Source: Streptomyces sp. CB02980 (GTDB taxonomy: Bacteria > Actinomycetota > Actinomycetes > Streptomycetales > Streptomycetaceae). Taken from it: a stretch of DNA of 64,000 bases. The position numbers were made by a program, and so were the translations under genes. Shown here one piece after another: positions 41,778 through 51,386 of the stretch (its first letter is position 1; the number at the start of each line of letters is the position of its first letter). Under the pieces are notes generated by a model. The model did no database searches, was not told where the DNA came from, and worked only from the letters and a program-made list of their open reading frames with translations. The DNA is taken from positions 130,965 to 194,964 of the forward strand of contig NZ_JACSCH020000007.1 of NCBI RefSeq assembly GCF_014451325.2. Direction: 5' to 3'.

Positions 41778-42882
41778 CGAACCGCTCGTACTCGGCATCG
41801 AGACCTCCTGCGACGAGACCGGCGTCGGCATCGTCCACGGGACCACGCTCCTCGCGGACGCCGTCGCGTCCAGCGTCGACACCCACGCCCGCTTCGGCGG
41901 CGTCGTGCCCGAGATCGCCTCCCGCGCCCACCTGGAGGCGATGGTCCCGACGATCGAGCGCGCCCTCAAGACGGCCGGGATCTCAGCGAAGGACCTCGAC
42001 GGCATCGCCGTCACGGCCGGCCCCGGCCTCGCGGGCGCGCTGCTCGTCGGCGTCTCGGCGGCCAAGGCCTACGCGTACGCCCTCGGCAAGCCGCTCTACG
42101 GCGTCAACCACCTCGCCTCGCACATCTGCGTCGACCAGCTGGAGCACGGCAAACTGCCCGAGCCGACGATGGCGCTGCTCGTCTCCGGCGGCCACTCCTC
42201 GCTGCTGCTCTCCTCCGACATCACCTCCGACGTGCGGCCGATGGGCGCCACCATCGACGACGCGGCGGGCGAGGCCTTCGACAAGATCGCCCGGGTCCTC
42301 GACCTCGGCTTCCCCGGCGGACCGGTCATCGACCGGCTCGCCAAGGAGGGCGACCCGGCCGCCATCGCGTTCCCGCGCGGTCTGAGCGGCTCCCGCGACC
42401 CCGCGTACGACTTCTCCTTCTCCGGCCTCAAGACCGCCGTGGCCCGCTGGATCGAGGCCAAGAGGGCGGCCGGCGAGGACGTGCCGGTCCGGGACGTCGC
42501 CGCGTCCTTCCAGGAGGCGGTCGTGGACGTCCTCACCCGCAAGGCGGTCCGGGCCTGCAAGGACGAGGGCGTCGACCACCTGATGATCGGCGGTGGCGTC
42601 GCCGCCAACTCGCGGCTCCGGGCCCTCGCCCAGGAGCGCTGCGAGCGGGCCGGGATCCGGCTGCGGGTGCCCCGGCCCGGACTGTGCACCGACAACGGTG
42701 CGATGGTCGCGGCCCTCGGCTCCGAGATGGTGGCACGCAACCGGCCCGCCTCCGACCTGGAGCTGTCGGCGGACTCGTCGCTGCCGGTGACGGACCCGCA
42801 CGTGCCGGGCGCGCACGCGCACGGCCACTCCCACGACCACGATCATGTGCACGAGGTCAGCAAGGAGAACCTGTACTCATGA
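41767..42882 (+). CDS. tsaD: tRNA t6A synthesis transferase TsaD
   Basis: A 371-residue ASKHA metalloprotein (older name Gcp). VLGIETSCDETGVGIV at the start, the metal-binding pair in HLASH, and SGGHSSLLL mark the active site. It transfers the threonylcarbamoyl group to A37. The last 29 residues form an unusual tail with eight histidines (GAHAHGHSHDHDHVHE), which could bind metal. The start overlaps the end of rimI by 11 bases. Its stop overlaps the start of the next small gene. Confidence 0.96.
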   Translation: MAADEPLVLGIETSCDETGVGIVHGTTLLADAVASSVDTHARFGGVVPEIASRAHLEAMVPTIERALKTAGISAKDLDGIAVTAGPGLAGALLVGVSAAKAYAYALGKPLYGVNHLASHICVDQLEHGKLPEPTMALLVSGGHSSLLLSSDITSDVRPMGATIDDAAGEAFDKIARVLDLGFPGGPVIDRLAKEGDPAAIAFPRGLSGSRDPAYDFSFSGLKTAVARWIEAKRAAGEDVPVRDVAASFQEAVVDVLTRKAVRACKDEGVDHLMIGGGVAANSRLRALAQERCERAGIRLRVPRPGLCTDNGAMVAALGSEMVARNRPASDLELSADSSLPVTDPHVPGAHAHGHSHDHDHVHEVSKENLYS

Positions 42883-43133
42883 GGCTCACCCTCATGTGGG
42901 AGGCGCGGGCCGCGCAGGGCCGGGGCGCCGAGCTCCTGGAATGGGCCCGGGCGCGGGTCCTCGCCCGGGAGCCGGTCCGCCGGGAGGTCTTCCGGGCCCC
43001 GCAGGACCGGGTCCTCGTCCTCACCTGGTGGGAGGCGGAGACCTTCGACGCCGAGCTGCCCGAGCTGCCGGAGCCGGACGCGGAACTGATCGCCCGTCCG
43101 GTCCACCGCTGGCGCTTCGAAGCGGTCGAATAG
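42879..43133 (+). CDS. small conserved-looking protein at end of t6A operon
   Basis: An 84-residue protein (MRLTLMWEARAAQGRGAELL at the start) whose ATG overlaps the tsaD TGA (ATGA), with AAGGAG upstream, so it is coupled to the t6A operon. It resembles a half of a dimeric alpha-beta barrel (ABM-like) fold. Role unknown. Confidence 0.65.
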   Translation: MRLTLMWEARAAQGRGAELLEWARARVLAREPVRREVFRAPQDRVLVLTWWEAETFDAELPELPEPDAELIARPVHRWRFEAVE

Positions 43134-43149
43134 CCGAAGAGGCGACACG

Positions 43150-43178
43150 CGATCGAAAGTAGAGCAACCTTTCGATCG
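43150..43178. promoter_or_regulatory. inverted repeat before CE4 lipoprotein gene
   Basis: CGATCGAAAG (43150-43159) and CTTTCGATCG (43169-43178) form a perfect 10-bp inverted repeat with a nine-base centre. It ends 20 bases before the start of the deacetylase gene. It could be an operator or a terminator for the t6A operon; the lack of a T tract and the short distance to the start favour an operator. Confidence 0.55.
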
Positions 43179-43198
43179 AATCCGGCATCCCACAGCGC

Positions 43199-44047
43199 GT
43201 GAAGAAGACGATCGCGCTGTGGGCGGCGCTGACCGCCGCCGCTCTCCTGGTGACCGGCTGCGGGGCGGAGCAGCCCGGTCCCGCCGCCGCCCCGGCGAAG
43301 ACGAACGCACCCGCGGCCGACCCGTCCGCCGGGCACAGGGCGCCCGAGGCGCCCGGGGTCGCGGCCGCCGCCGCGTACCGCCGCTGGGGCCTCAAGCCCT
43401 TCCCGGCCCCGCCCGCCCCACCGGCGGTCAAGCCGGTGACGCGCAAGCCGGGCGGCCCGGTCCCCGTCATCAGCGACATACCCACCACCGAGAAGATCGT
43501 CTTCATCACGATCGACGACGGCGCGGAGAAGGACCCCGCGTTCGTGCGGATGATGAAGGACCTCGGGATCCCGGTCACGATGTTCCTCACGGACTCGGTC
43601 GTCCGCGCCGACTACGGGTACTTCACCCCGCTCGTCGCCCAGGGCCACGGGCTCGCCAACCACACCCTCACCCACCCCGACCTGCACACCCTCTCCCAGG
43701 ACGCCCAGCGCCGGGAGATATGCGGCCAGCAGACGAAGCTCGCGAAGCGGTACGGCACGACCCCGCGCCTCTTCCGCCCGCCCTACGGCAACTGGAACGA
43801 GGCGACGCGCGCGGCGGCGGGCACGTGCGGCGTCGACGCGATCGTGCTGTGGCGCGAGTCCATGCAGATCAAGAACATGCAGTACCAGCGCGCCGACAAG
43901 AAGCTGCACCCCGGCGACATCATCCTGGCCCACTTCCGCGGCCCGTCCGAGCTCAAGGGCCGGACGATGACCGAGATGACGGCGACGATGCTCCGACGCA
44001 TCCAGGAGCAGGGCTTCACGGTGGCGCGCCTGGAGGACTACGTCTGA
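43199..44047 (+). CDS. polysaccharide deacetylase (CE4) lipoprotein, copy 1
   Basis: A 282-residue exported lipoprotein with lipobox VTGC (Cys21). The NodB homology domain has the metal-binding ITIDDG (Asp106, Asp107) and NHTLTHPDL (His155, His159), the RPPYGNWN motif (193-200), and the C-terminal LAHFRG histidine. It probably removes N-acetyl groups from peptidoglycan or another glycan. The GTG start lacks a strong ribosome-binding site. A paralog lies at 47892-48818. Confidence 0.88.
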   Translation: MKKTIALWAALTAAALLVTGCGAEQPGPAAAPAKTNAPAADPSAGHRAPEAPGVAAAAAYRRWGLKPFPAPPAPPAVKPVTRKPGGPVPVISDIPTTEKIVFITIDDGAEKDPAFVRMMKDLGIPVTMFLTDSVVRADYGYFTPLVAQGHGLANHTLTHPDLHTLSQDAQRREICGQQTKLAKRYGTTPRLFRPPYGNWNEATRAAAGTCGVDAIVLWRESMQIKNMQYQRADKKLHPGDIILAHFRGPSELKGRTMTEMTATMLRRIQEQGFTVARLEDYV

Positions 44048-44162
44048 GCCGACCACGTCGGGAAGAGATTTTCTCGCGAGTCGGTCGATGCGGGCTTCTC
44101 CCGTTCGACGTATGTGTGGAAGGCGGGGAACGGCCCCGCCACCGCATCATCGAGGAGTCGTC

Positions 44163-44528
44163 ATGCCCCGCTTCCTGTCCCTCGTTCGCATCGAGGAGAA
44201 CACCATCGACATGGAGAGCGCCGACCCCGGCTTCGAGGAGCGGATGGGCGCGCTGTTCGAGGAGATCACCAAGGCCGGGGCCATGGTGGACACCGCCGGG
44301 CTCAGGCCGACCTCCGAGTCCACCCGGATCACCTGGTCGGACGGGAAGCTGTCGTTCACCGACGGACCGTTCACCGAGACCAAGGAGGTCGTCGGCGGCT
44401 ACGCGATGCTCCAGTGCAAGGACATGGCCGAGGCCGTCGAGTGGGGGAAGCGGTTCCTCGCCGTGCACCCGCCGCAGTGGAAGGTCGGGCTCGAGGTCCG
44501 CGAGGTCGAGGAGATGCCGGAGGGCTGA
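44163..44528 (+). CDS. DGPF/YCII domain protein, second copy
   Basis: A 121-residue protein of the DGPF family, MPRFLSLVRIEENTIDMESA at the start and the signature TDGPFTETKEVVGGYAMLQ at residues 66-84. The ATG at 44163 is chosen because GAGGAG lies upstream and the product then has the family length. It precedes the second ECF42 gene by 37 bases, so the two form a unit like 1671-3271. Confidence 0.88.
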   Translation: MPRFLSLVRIEENTIDMESADPGFEERMGALFEEITKAGAMVDTAGLRPTSESTRITWSDGKLSFTDGPFTETKEVVGGYAMLQCKDMAEAVEWGKRFLAVHPPQWKVGLEVREVEEMPEG

Positions 44529-44565
44529 CCGCTTCCGGAGCCGTACCTGTGCTGTCATGTGAGAC

Positions 44566-45816
44566 GTGACGGCACAGACGGTCGAGGAGACGCTGGAGAC
44601 GGTCTTCCGGATGGAGTCGGCGCGGATCATCGCCACGGTGGCGCGGATCGTCCGCGACGTCGGCATCGCCGAGGAGATCGCCCAGGACGCGCTCGTCGCC
44701 GCGCTCGAGCAGTGGCCGCGGACAGGCGTCCCGGAGCGGCCGGGAGCCTGGCTGACGGCCGCCGCCAAGCACCGGGCCGTCGACCTGGTGCGGCGACGCG
44801 AGACGTACGCGCGGAAGCTCGCGGAGGTCGGCCGCACGCTCACGGAGGAGTCGTACGATCCCGAGCCCTCGGGCCCCGGGGACATCGACGACGACGTGCT
44901 GCGGCTGATCTTCACCGCCTGCCACCCGGTGCTCTCCGCGGAGGCCCGCGCCGCCCTCACCCTGCGGCTCGTCGGCGGGCTCCGGACGGACGAGATCGCC
45001 CGCGCCTTCCTCGTGCCGGAGGCGACCGTCGCGGCCCGGATCACCCGCGCCAAGCGGGCGCTCGCGAAGGCGGGCGTGGAGTTCGAGGTGCCGTACGGAG
45101 AGGACCGGGCGGCCCGGCTCGGCTCCGTCCTGGAGGTCGTCTACCTGATCTTCAACGAGGGGTACGCGGCGACCGCCGGCGACGACCTGCTGCGGCCGGG
45201 CCTCTGCGAGGACGCGCTGCGGCTCGCCCGCGTCCTCGCCGCGCTCGTCCCGCAGGAGGGCGAAGCGCAGGGGCTCGTCGCCCTGTTGGAGCTCCAGGCC
45301 TCCCGGACGGCGGCCAGGACCGGGCCCGACGGGCGGCCGGTGCTGCTCGCCGCGCAGGACCGGCGGCGCTGGAACCGGCTCCTCATCCGGCGCGGATACG
45401 CCGCGCTCGAACGCGCCGGGGACGGGCGCTCGTACGGGCCGTACGCCCTCCAGGCCGCGATCGCCGCCCTCCACGCGCGGGCCGCCTCGTACGAGGAGAC
45501 GGACTGGGCGACGATCGCCGCGCTGTACGGGAAGCTGGGCGCCCTGGCCCCCTCGCCGGTCGTCGAGCTGAACCGCGCGGTCGCCGTGTCGATGGCCGAG
45601 GGCCCCGCGGCGGCCCTGCCGATCGTCGACGCCCTCGCCGCCGAACCGGACCTGGCCCGCTACCACTTGCTGCCGAGCGTCCGCGGCGACCTGCTGGCCC
45701 GCCTCGGACGGGCGGAGGAGGCGCGGGCGGAGTTCGAGCGGGCGGCGGACCTCACCCGCAACGAGAGCGAACGGGCGCTGCTGCGGGGGAAGGCGCGGGA
45801 GTTGGACGTGACGTGA
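44566..45816 (+). CDS. ECF42-type sigma factor, second copy
   Basis: A 416-residue sigma factor with sigma regions 2 and 4 in the first 170 residues (VARIVRDVGIAEEIAQDALV; LRTDEIARAFLVPEATVAAR) and a helical C-terminal extension that includes LNRAVAVSMAEGPAAALPI, as in the copy at 2030. It starts at a GTG. The two paralogs are clearly divergent in sequence, so this is not a recent duplication. No anti-sigma factor is adjacent. Confidence 0.88.
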   Translation: MTAQTVEETLETVFRMESARIIATVARIVRDVGIAEEIAQDALVAALEQWPRTGVPERPGAWLTAAAKHRAVDLVRRRETYARKLAEVGRTLTEESYDPEPSGPGDIDDDVLRLIFTACHPVLSAEARAALTLRLVGGLRTDEIARAFLVPEATVAARITRAKRALAKAGVEFEVPYGEDRAARLGSVLEVVYLIFNEGYAATAGDDLLRPGLCEDALRLARVLAALVPQEGEAQGLVALLELQASRTAARTGPDGRPVLLAAQDRRRWNRLLIRRGYAALERAGDGRSYGPYALQAAIAALHARAASYEETDWATIAALYGKLGALAPSPVVELNRAVAVSMAEGPAAALPIVDALAAEPDLARYHLLPSVRGDLLARLGRAEEARAEFERAADLTRNESERALLRGKARELDVT

Positions 45817-45830
45817 CGCGCCCTTAGGGT
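45802..45830 (+). promoter_or_regulatory. promoter for leaderless transcript of membrane protein gene
   Basis: TTGGAC (45802-45807) and TAGGGT (45825-45830) are 17 bases apart; the ATG begins seven bases after the -10. The promoter overlaps the end of the sigma factor gene. It is the clearest leaderless arrangement in the window because both boxes are present. Confidence 0.65.
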
Positions 45831-45837
45831 GCTTGGC

Positions 45838-46473
45838 ATGTCCCCGCGTAACCCGTTGCCCCCGCCGCCCCCGCCCGCCGAGATCCGGAGCTGGCCCGAC
45901 CGGGACGCGCGGCTCGCCGACCGGGCGCGGGCCCTGGACGAGCTCGGCAGGCGGCTGCTCGGGGGCGCGCGGCTCGCGATGTTCCTGCTCTGGTTCTTCC
46001 TGCTCCAGCTGGGCTGGGGGCTGGTCGGCGTCCTGCTCACCTCGATGGGACAGCCCGTCCCCGACCTGCTGATGCTGATGACCGGGCTCGTCACGGCGGT
46101 CCTCGGCATCGGGGTCCTCGTCCCGGTCGTGTGGCTGACGATCCGCAGCCTGCGGCTCGACCGGACGGTCCGCGAGCGTCTCGTGCAGTGGGCGGAGCTG
46201 GACCGGCACGGCCCGACGGACGCCCGGCTGCGCGCCCCCGTCCTGAGCGCCTGCTGGCTGCTGCTGTCCTTCGCGATGAGCGGCTTCGGCCTCTGGATGG
46301 GCTTCGCGGTCCCGGCGGGCGTCAGCCGCAACGACGGCTACGGCCTGGTCGCCTACGGCATGGGCGTCGCCCTGATCCTCTGGGTCACCGGCCTGACGGG
46401 TCTGGTGAAGGCCATAGGGCACTACCGCTTCGCGGTGCGGCTGACGGGCCGCGGGCCGTCAGCCGCTTCCTGA
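45838..46473 (+). CDS. four-helix membrane protein, unknown function
   Basis: A 211-residue protein with a charged N-terminal stretch (DRDARLADRARALDELGRRL) and about four transmembrane segments in two pairs (MFLLWFFLLQLGWGLVGVLL; VLGIGVLVPVVWL; and two later ones). No family recognised. It follows the second ECF42 gene with its own promoter and could be unrelated to it. Confidence 0.7.
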   Translation: MSPRNPLPPPPPPAEIRSWPDRDARLADRARALDELGRRLLGGARLAMFLLWFFLLQLGWGLVGVLLTSMGQPVPDLLMLMTGLVTAVLGIGVLVPVVWLTIRSLRLDRTVRERLVQWAELDRHGPTDARLRAPVLSACWLLLSFAMSGFGLWMGFAVPAGVSRNDGYGLVAYGMGVALILWVTGLTGLVKAIGHYRFAVRLTGRGPSAAS

Positions 46474-46571
46474 GCAGGTCGTCCCGGACGCCCCGGCCGC
46501 CGCGCGGCGCGTCCTGAGCGGGGCCGCGGGCGGCCTGCCGGCCTCGTCCCGGGCGGGGGTGAGCGGTGGGG

Positions 46572-47762
46572 TCAGCGCCCGCCGCCCGCCGGGCGGCCGA
46601 TCAGCATCGTCGGGGCTCCCGCGACCCGGGTGAGCAGGACCGTCGCCGCGTTCGGGCCCTTCGGCTTCACCTTGCGGCGGATCTCCTCGGGTTCGACCGC
46701 CGAGCCGCGCTTCTTCACCGTCAGGGTGCCGACCTCGCGCTCCCTCAGCAGGGCCTTCAACTTCTTGAGGTTGAAGGGGAGTTCGTCGGTGATCTCGTAC
46801 GCGGCGGCGTACGGCGTCGGGACCAGCCCGTCCGCCGTGATGTACGCGATCGTCTCGTCGATCAGGCCACCGGCCAGCTCCTCCGCCACCTCGGCGACGA
46901 GGTGCGCGCGGATGACCGCGCCGTCCGGCTCGTAGAGGTAGCGGCCGACCGGGCGGACCGCCGGGTCGGGGAGGCCGCGGCCGACGAGGCCGGCGCCGGA
47001 GGGGAGCAGGGTGGCACGGCGGGCGCCCGGTTCCGTGCCGAACCAGAGGACGGCCTCCTTGACGTCCCCGCCGTCCGAGATCCACTCGGCCTCGGCCTCC
47101 GTCGGGACCGCCTCGTGCGGGATGCCCGGGGCCACCTTGAGCGCCGCGTGCGGGGCCTTGCGGGCCGCCTCGACCGCCCAGGAGAGCGGCGGGGAGTACG
47201 CCTCGGGGTCGAAGATCCTGCCCCGGCCGCCGCGCCGCGCCGGGTCGACGAAGACCGCGTCGTACGGAGCGGTGTCGATCTCGGTGACGTCCGCGCACCG
47301 CACCTCGATGAGCTCCGTGAGGCCGAGCGCCTCGGCGTTGGCGCGGGCGACCTCGGCCGTCAGCGGGTCGCGGTCCACGGCGAGGACCGAGATCCCGGCG
47401 CGGGCGAGCGCGATCGCGTCGCCGCCGATCCCGGAGCAGAGGTCCGCGACGCTCCGGACCCCGAGCGCCTTCATCCGGCCGGCCCGGTAGGTGCCGACCG
47501 AGGCGCGCGTCGACTGCTCGACGCCGTTCGGCGTGAAGTACATCCGGTACGCGTCCTCCGCGCCGAACTTCGCCACCGCCCGCTGCCGCAGCCGAGCCTG
47601 CCCGATGGCCGCCGTGACCAGCTCGGCGGGGTGGTCGCGGCGCAGCCGGGAGGCGACCGCCAGCTCCTGGGCGGGGTCGTAGTCGCGGAGGGCCGTGAGG
47701 AGCGTCTGCCCCTCGGGGGCGAGCAGCGGGGCGAAGGAGGCGAGGTCGGTCACCCGTCCCAT
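46572..47762 (-). CDS. class I SAM-dependent methyltransferase, THUMP-like domain
   Basis: A 396-residue protein. The Rossmann core has the SAM loop VADLCSGIGGDAIALARAG (residues about 100-118) and AVDRDPLTAEVARANAE, and the catalytic-loop-like FVDPARRGGRG. A C-terminal domain of about 90 residues (LKKLKALLREREVGTLTVKK) belongs to the THUMP-like type found next to such methyltransferases. RNA is the likely substrate. The ATG at 47762 is used; a GTG nine bases downstream is possible. Confidence 0.8.
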   Translation of the reverse strand: MGRVTDLASFAPLLAPEGQTLLTALRDYDPAQELAVASRLRRDHPAELVTAAIGQARLRQRAVAKFGAEDAYRMYFTPNGVEQSTRASVGTYRAGRMKALGVRSVADLCSGIGGDAIALARAGISVLAVDRDPLTAEVARANAEALGLTELIEVRCADVTEIDTAPYDAVFVDPARRGGRGRIFDPEAYSPPLSWAVEAARKAPHAALKVAPGIPHEAVPTEAEAEWISDGGDVKEAVLWFGTEPGARRATLLPSGAGLVGRGLPDPAVRPVGRYLYEPDGAVIRAHLVAEVAEELAGGLIDETIAYITADGLVPTPYAAAYEITDELPFNLKKLKALLREREVGTLTVKKRGSAVEPEEIRRKVKPKGPNAATVLLTRVAGAPTMLIGRPAGGGR

Positions 47763-47891
47763 TGTGGGCCCTGTGATGCTGTGGGCCGGCCGGGGGACCG
47801 AGGGCACGTACGGCGGTGTCGTACCCCGGAAGGGGCTTCCGCGCTGACAGGATGCGGCGCCATACGACTCGTACGACAAAAGGAATAGATG

Positions 47892-48818
47892 ATGGCAAAA
47901 GGTGTGCACGGTTCCTCCCGGGCGCTCGGGGCGGTGCTCGTCGTCGCCGCCCTCGCCTCCGCCGCCACCGGCTGCTCCGAAAGCGCCCAGCCGGACCGCG
48001 GCGCGCCCGCCCCCGCCGCCGGGCAGCAGGCGCGGGCCCAGGAGCAGGGCGCGGCCGGGGCGCTCAACGCGTACGTCGAGAGGGTCCACAAGCAGCGCGC
48101 CGCCCGCGTGCTCGCCGCCAAGAAGTGGGGCCTCGCCAAGCCGCCGCTCGAAGCCCCGGCCCCGCCCGCCGTCAAGCCGAAGATCACCACCCGCAAGGGC
48201 TTCGAGACCGACGGCGAAGACCTGCCGCCCGTCTTCACCACCGTCCCGACCAAGCAGAAGATCGTCTTCCTGACGATCGACGACGGCTCGGAGAAGGACC
48301 CCGAACTGCTGCGGATGATGAGGGAGCTGAAGATCCCCTACAGCGCCTTCCTCAGCGACTACGTCGTCAAGGACGACTACGGCTACTTCGCCCGGATGCA
48401 GAAGTCGCAGGAGGTGGGGGTGTCCCTGCACAACCACACCCTCAACCACCGCTACCTGCCCGGACTCTCGTACAAGCAGCAGAAGCGCGAGATCTGCGGC
48501 ATGCAGGACGTCATCGAGAAACGATTCGGCAAGCGGCCCCCGCTGTTCCGTCCGCCGTACGGCAACTACAACGAGGACACCCTGCGCGCCGCCAAGACCT
48601 GCGGCGTCAAGGCCGTCCCGCTGTGGGCGGCGGAGGCCTTCCCCGACCACATGGAGTGGCGCGAGTGGGACCGGGACCTGCACCCGGGCGACATCGTCCT
48701 CACCCACTTCCGGGGCAAGGGGGACTGGAAGGGCAGCATGGCCGACATGGTCCGCCGGGTGATGAACGTGATCACGGCCAAGGGGTACGCGGTCGCGAAG
48801 CTCGAGGACTACGTGTGA
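47892..48818 (+). CDS. polysaccharide deacetylase (CE4) lipoprotein, copy 2
   Basis: A 308-residue lipoprotein (lipobox ATGC, Cys28) with the NodB domain: LTIDDGSEKD, LHNHTLNHRYL, RPPYGNYNEDT, and LTHFRGKGDW. It is the paralog of 43199-44047 (both share the linker with KPxxPPAVKP and the SEKDPELL-like stretch). AAAAGGA precedes two consecutive ATGs; the second gives better spacing. The stop overlaps the GTG of a small lipoprotein gene. Confidence 0.87.
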   Translation: MAKGVHGSSRALGAVLVVAALASAATGCSESAQPDRGAPAPAAGQQARAQEQGAAGALNAYVERVHKQRAARVLAAKKWGLAKPPLEAPAPPAVKPKITTRKGFETDGEDLPPVFTTVPTKQKIVFLTIDDGSEKDPELLRMMRELKIPYSAFLSDYVVKDDYGYFARMQKSQEVGVSLHNHTLNHRYLPGLSYKQQKREICGMQDVIEKRFGKRPPLFRPPYGNYNEDTLRAAKTCGVKAVPLWAAEAFPDHMEWREWDRDLHPGDIVLTHFRGKGDWKGSMADMVRRVMNVITAKGYAVAKLEDYV

Positions 48819-49015
48819 GCGGACGGCGGGCGCTGCCCCTCCTGGCCGCCGTCCTCGTGCTGGGGCTGACCGGCTGCGCCTCGACCGTGGACTCGATCGA
48901 GCGGCTCGGCCGGAAGGCGGCCGAACGCGTCGGCCCCCGCGACGCGAAGCCGGCGGCGCCGGCCGACCGTGCCTCGACGGAGCTGTTGCCGGCGCCGGGC
49001 GTCCGCGGTCGATGA
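48815..49015 (+). CDS. 66-residue lipoprotein coupled to CE4 gene
   Basis: The GTG at 48815 overlaps the TGA of the deacetylase gene (GTGA). The product starts with a signal peptide and the lipobox LTGC (Cys21), followed by only 45 residues (STVDSIERLGRKAAERVGPR and a Pro-rich end). It is probably a small partner or anchor for the deacetylase. No family recognised. Confidence 0.65.
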   Translation: MSGRRALPLLAAVLVLGLTGCASTVDSIERLGRKAAERVGPRDAKPAAPADRASTELLPAPGVRGR

Positions 49016-49056
49016 GGCCCCCGCGCCGCCGCGGCGGAACCGCCACGGGTGAGGAA

Positions 49057-49083
49057 TTGGCACTCCGCTTGACCGAGTGCTAA
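49057..49083 (+). promoter_or_regulatory. CIRCE operator 1 (HrcA)
   Basis: TTGGCACTC, nine bases, GAGTGCTAA: the 27-base CIRCE with one mismatch in the left arm. HrcA binds it and represses groES-groEL at normal temperature. It overlaps the promoter -35. Confidence 0.95.
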
Positions 49084-49096
49084 TCGCGGTCATAGT
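49069..49096 (+). promoter_or_regulatory. groES-groEL1 promoter
   Basis: TTGACC (49069-49074) and CATAGT (49091-49096) are 16 bases apart and lie between and within the two CIRCE copies. Confidence 0.6.
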
Positions 49097-49103
49097 CTCG
49101 GCT

Positions 49104-49130
49104 CTGGCACTCACCACTGGAGAGTGCCAA
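49104..49130 (+). promoter_or_regulatory. CIRCE operator 2 (HrcA)
   Basis: CTGGCACTC, nine bases, GAGTGCCAA: a second 27-base CIRCE, 20 bases after the first. Double CIRCE upstream of groES is known in Streptomyces. Confidence 0.95.
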
Positions 49131-49227
49131 CAGAGCGACGGGCAGGTCCGGCACCCGCGACGACGGATCCACCTGGTCGCCACCTCAGACAGTTAACCCC
49201 GAGATCTCCGAAGGGGGAGGTCGGATC

Positions 49228-49536
49228 GTGACGACCACCAGCTCCAAGGTTGCCATCAAGCCGCTCGAGGACCGCATTGTGGTCCAGCCGCTCGACGCCG
49301 AGCAGACCACCGCCTCTGGCCTGGTCATCCCGGACACCGCCAAGGAGAAGCCCCAGGAGGGCGTCGTCCTGGCCGTGGGCCCGGGTCGCTTCGAGAACGG
49401 CGAGCGTCTGCCGCTCGACGTCAAGACCGGCGACATCGTGCTGTACAGCAAGTACGGCGGCACCGAGGTGAAGTACAACGGCGAGGAGTACCTCGTCCTC
49501 TCGGCTCGCGACGTGCTCGCGATCGTCGAGAAGTAA
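49228..49536 (+). CDS. groES: co-chaperonin GroES
   Basis: A 102-residue GroES starting at a GTG with GGGGGAGG upstream. VAIKPLEDRIVVQPLDAEQT at the start, the mobile loop TASGLVIPDTAKEKPQEG, and GGTEVKYNGEEYLVLSARDV. It caps GroEL. It is followed by groEL1 after 132 bases. Confidence 0.98.
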   Translation: MTTTSSKVAIKPLEDRIVVQPLDAEQTTASGLVIPDTAKEKPQEGVVLAVGPGRFENGERLPLDVKTGDIVLYSKYGGTEVKYNGEEYLVLSARDVLAIVEK

Positions 49537-49592
49537 TTCACCGACGTACCGAAGTACCTGAAGTACCGAGCACCCAGCAGATGCTCAGAGCT

Positions 49593-49627
49593 GCGCCCCG
49601 AGGCCCCTTCCAGGCGCCCCGGGGCGC
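49593..49627 (+). promoter_or_regulatory. hairpin between groES and groEL1
   Basis: GCGCCCCG (49593-49600) can pair with CGGGGCGC (49620-49627), with further GC-rich pairing possible inside. It may attenuate transcription so that groES is in excess, but no T tract follows. Confidence 0.45.
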
Positions 49628-49668
49628 GGTTCGTTCCACCCCGATTCCGAGAGGGCTGAACCGCTCCC

Positions 49669-51291
<1,623 letters not shown>

Positions 51292-51312
51292 CGCGTGCCG
51301 TAACTGATCACT

Positions 51313-51349
51313 GAGGCCCGGTGCCCCCGTCGCGGGGGCACCGGGCCTC
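51313..51349. terminator. terminator after groEL1
   Basis: A perfect 16-bp stem GAGGCCCGGTGCCCCC/GGGGGCACCGGGCCTC with loop GTCGC. A 15-base direct repeat (51346-51360 and 51369-51383) follows between this and the convergent gene. Confidence 0.9.
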
Positions 51350-51386
51350 GGCGTTCCTCCCCGCCGCCCCTCGGCGTTCCTCCGCG

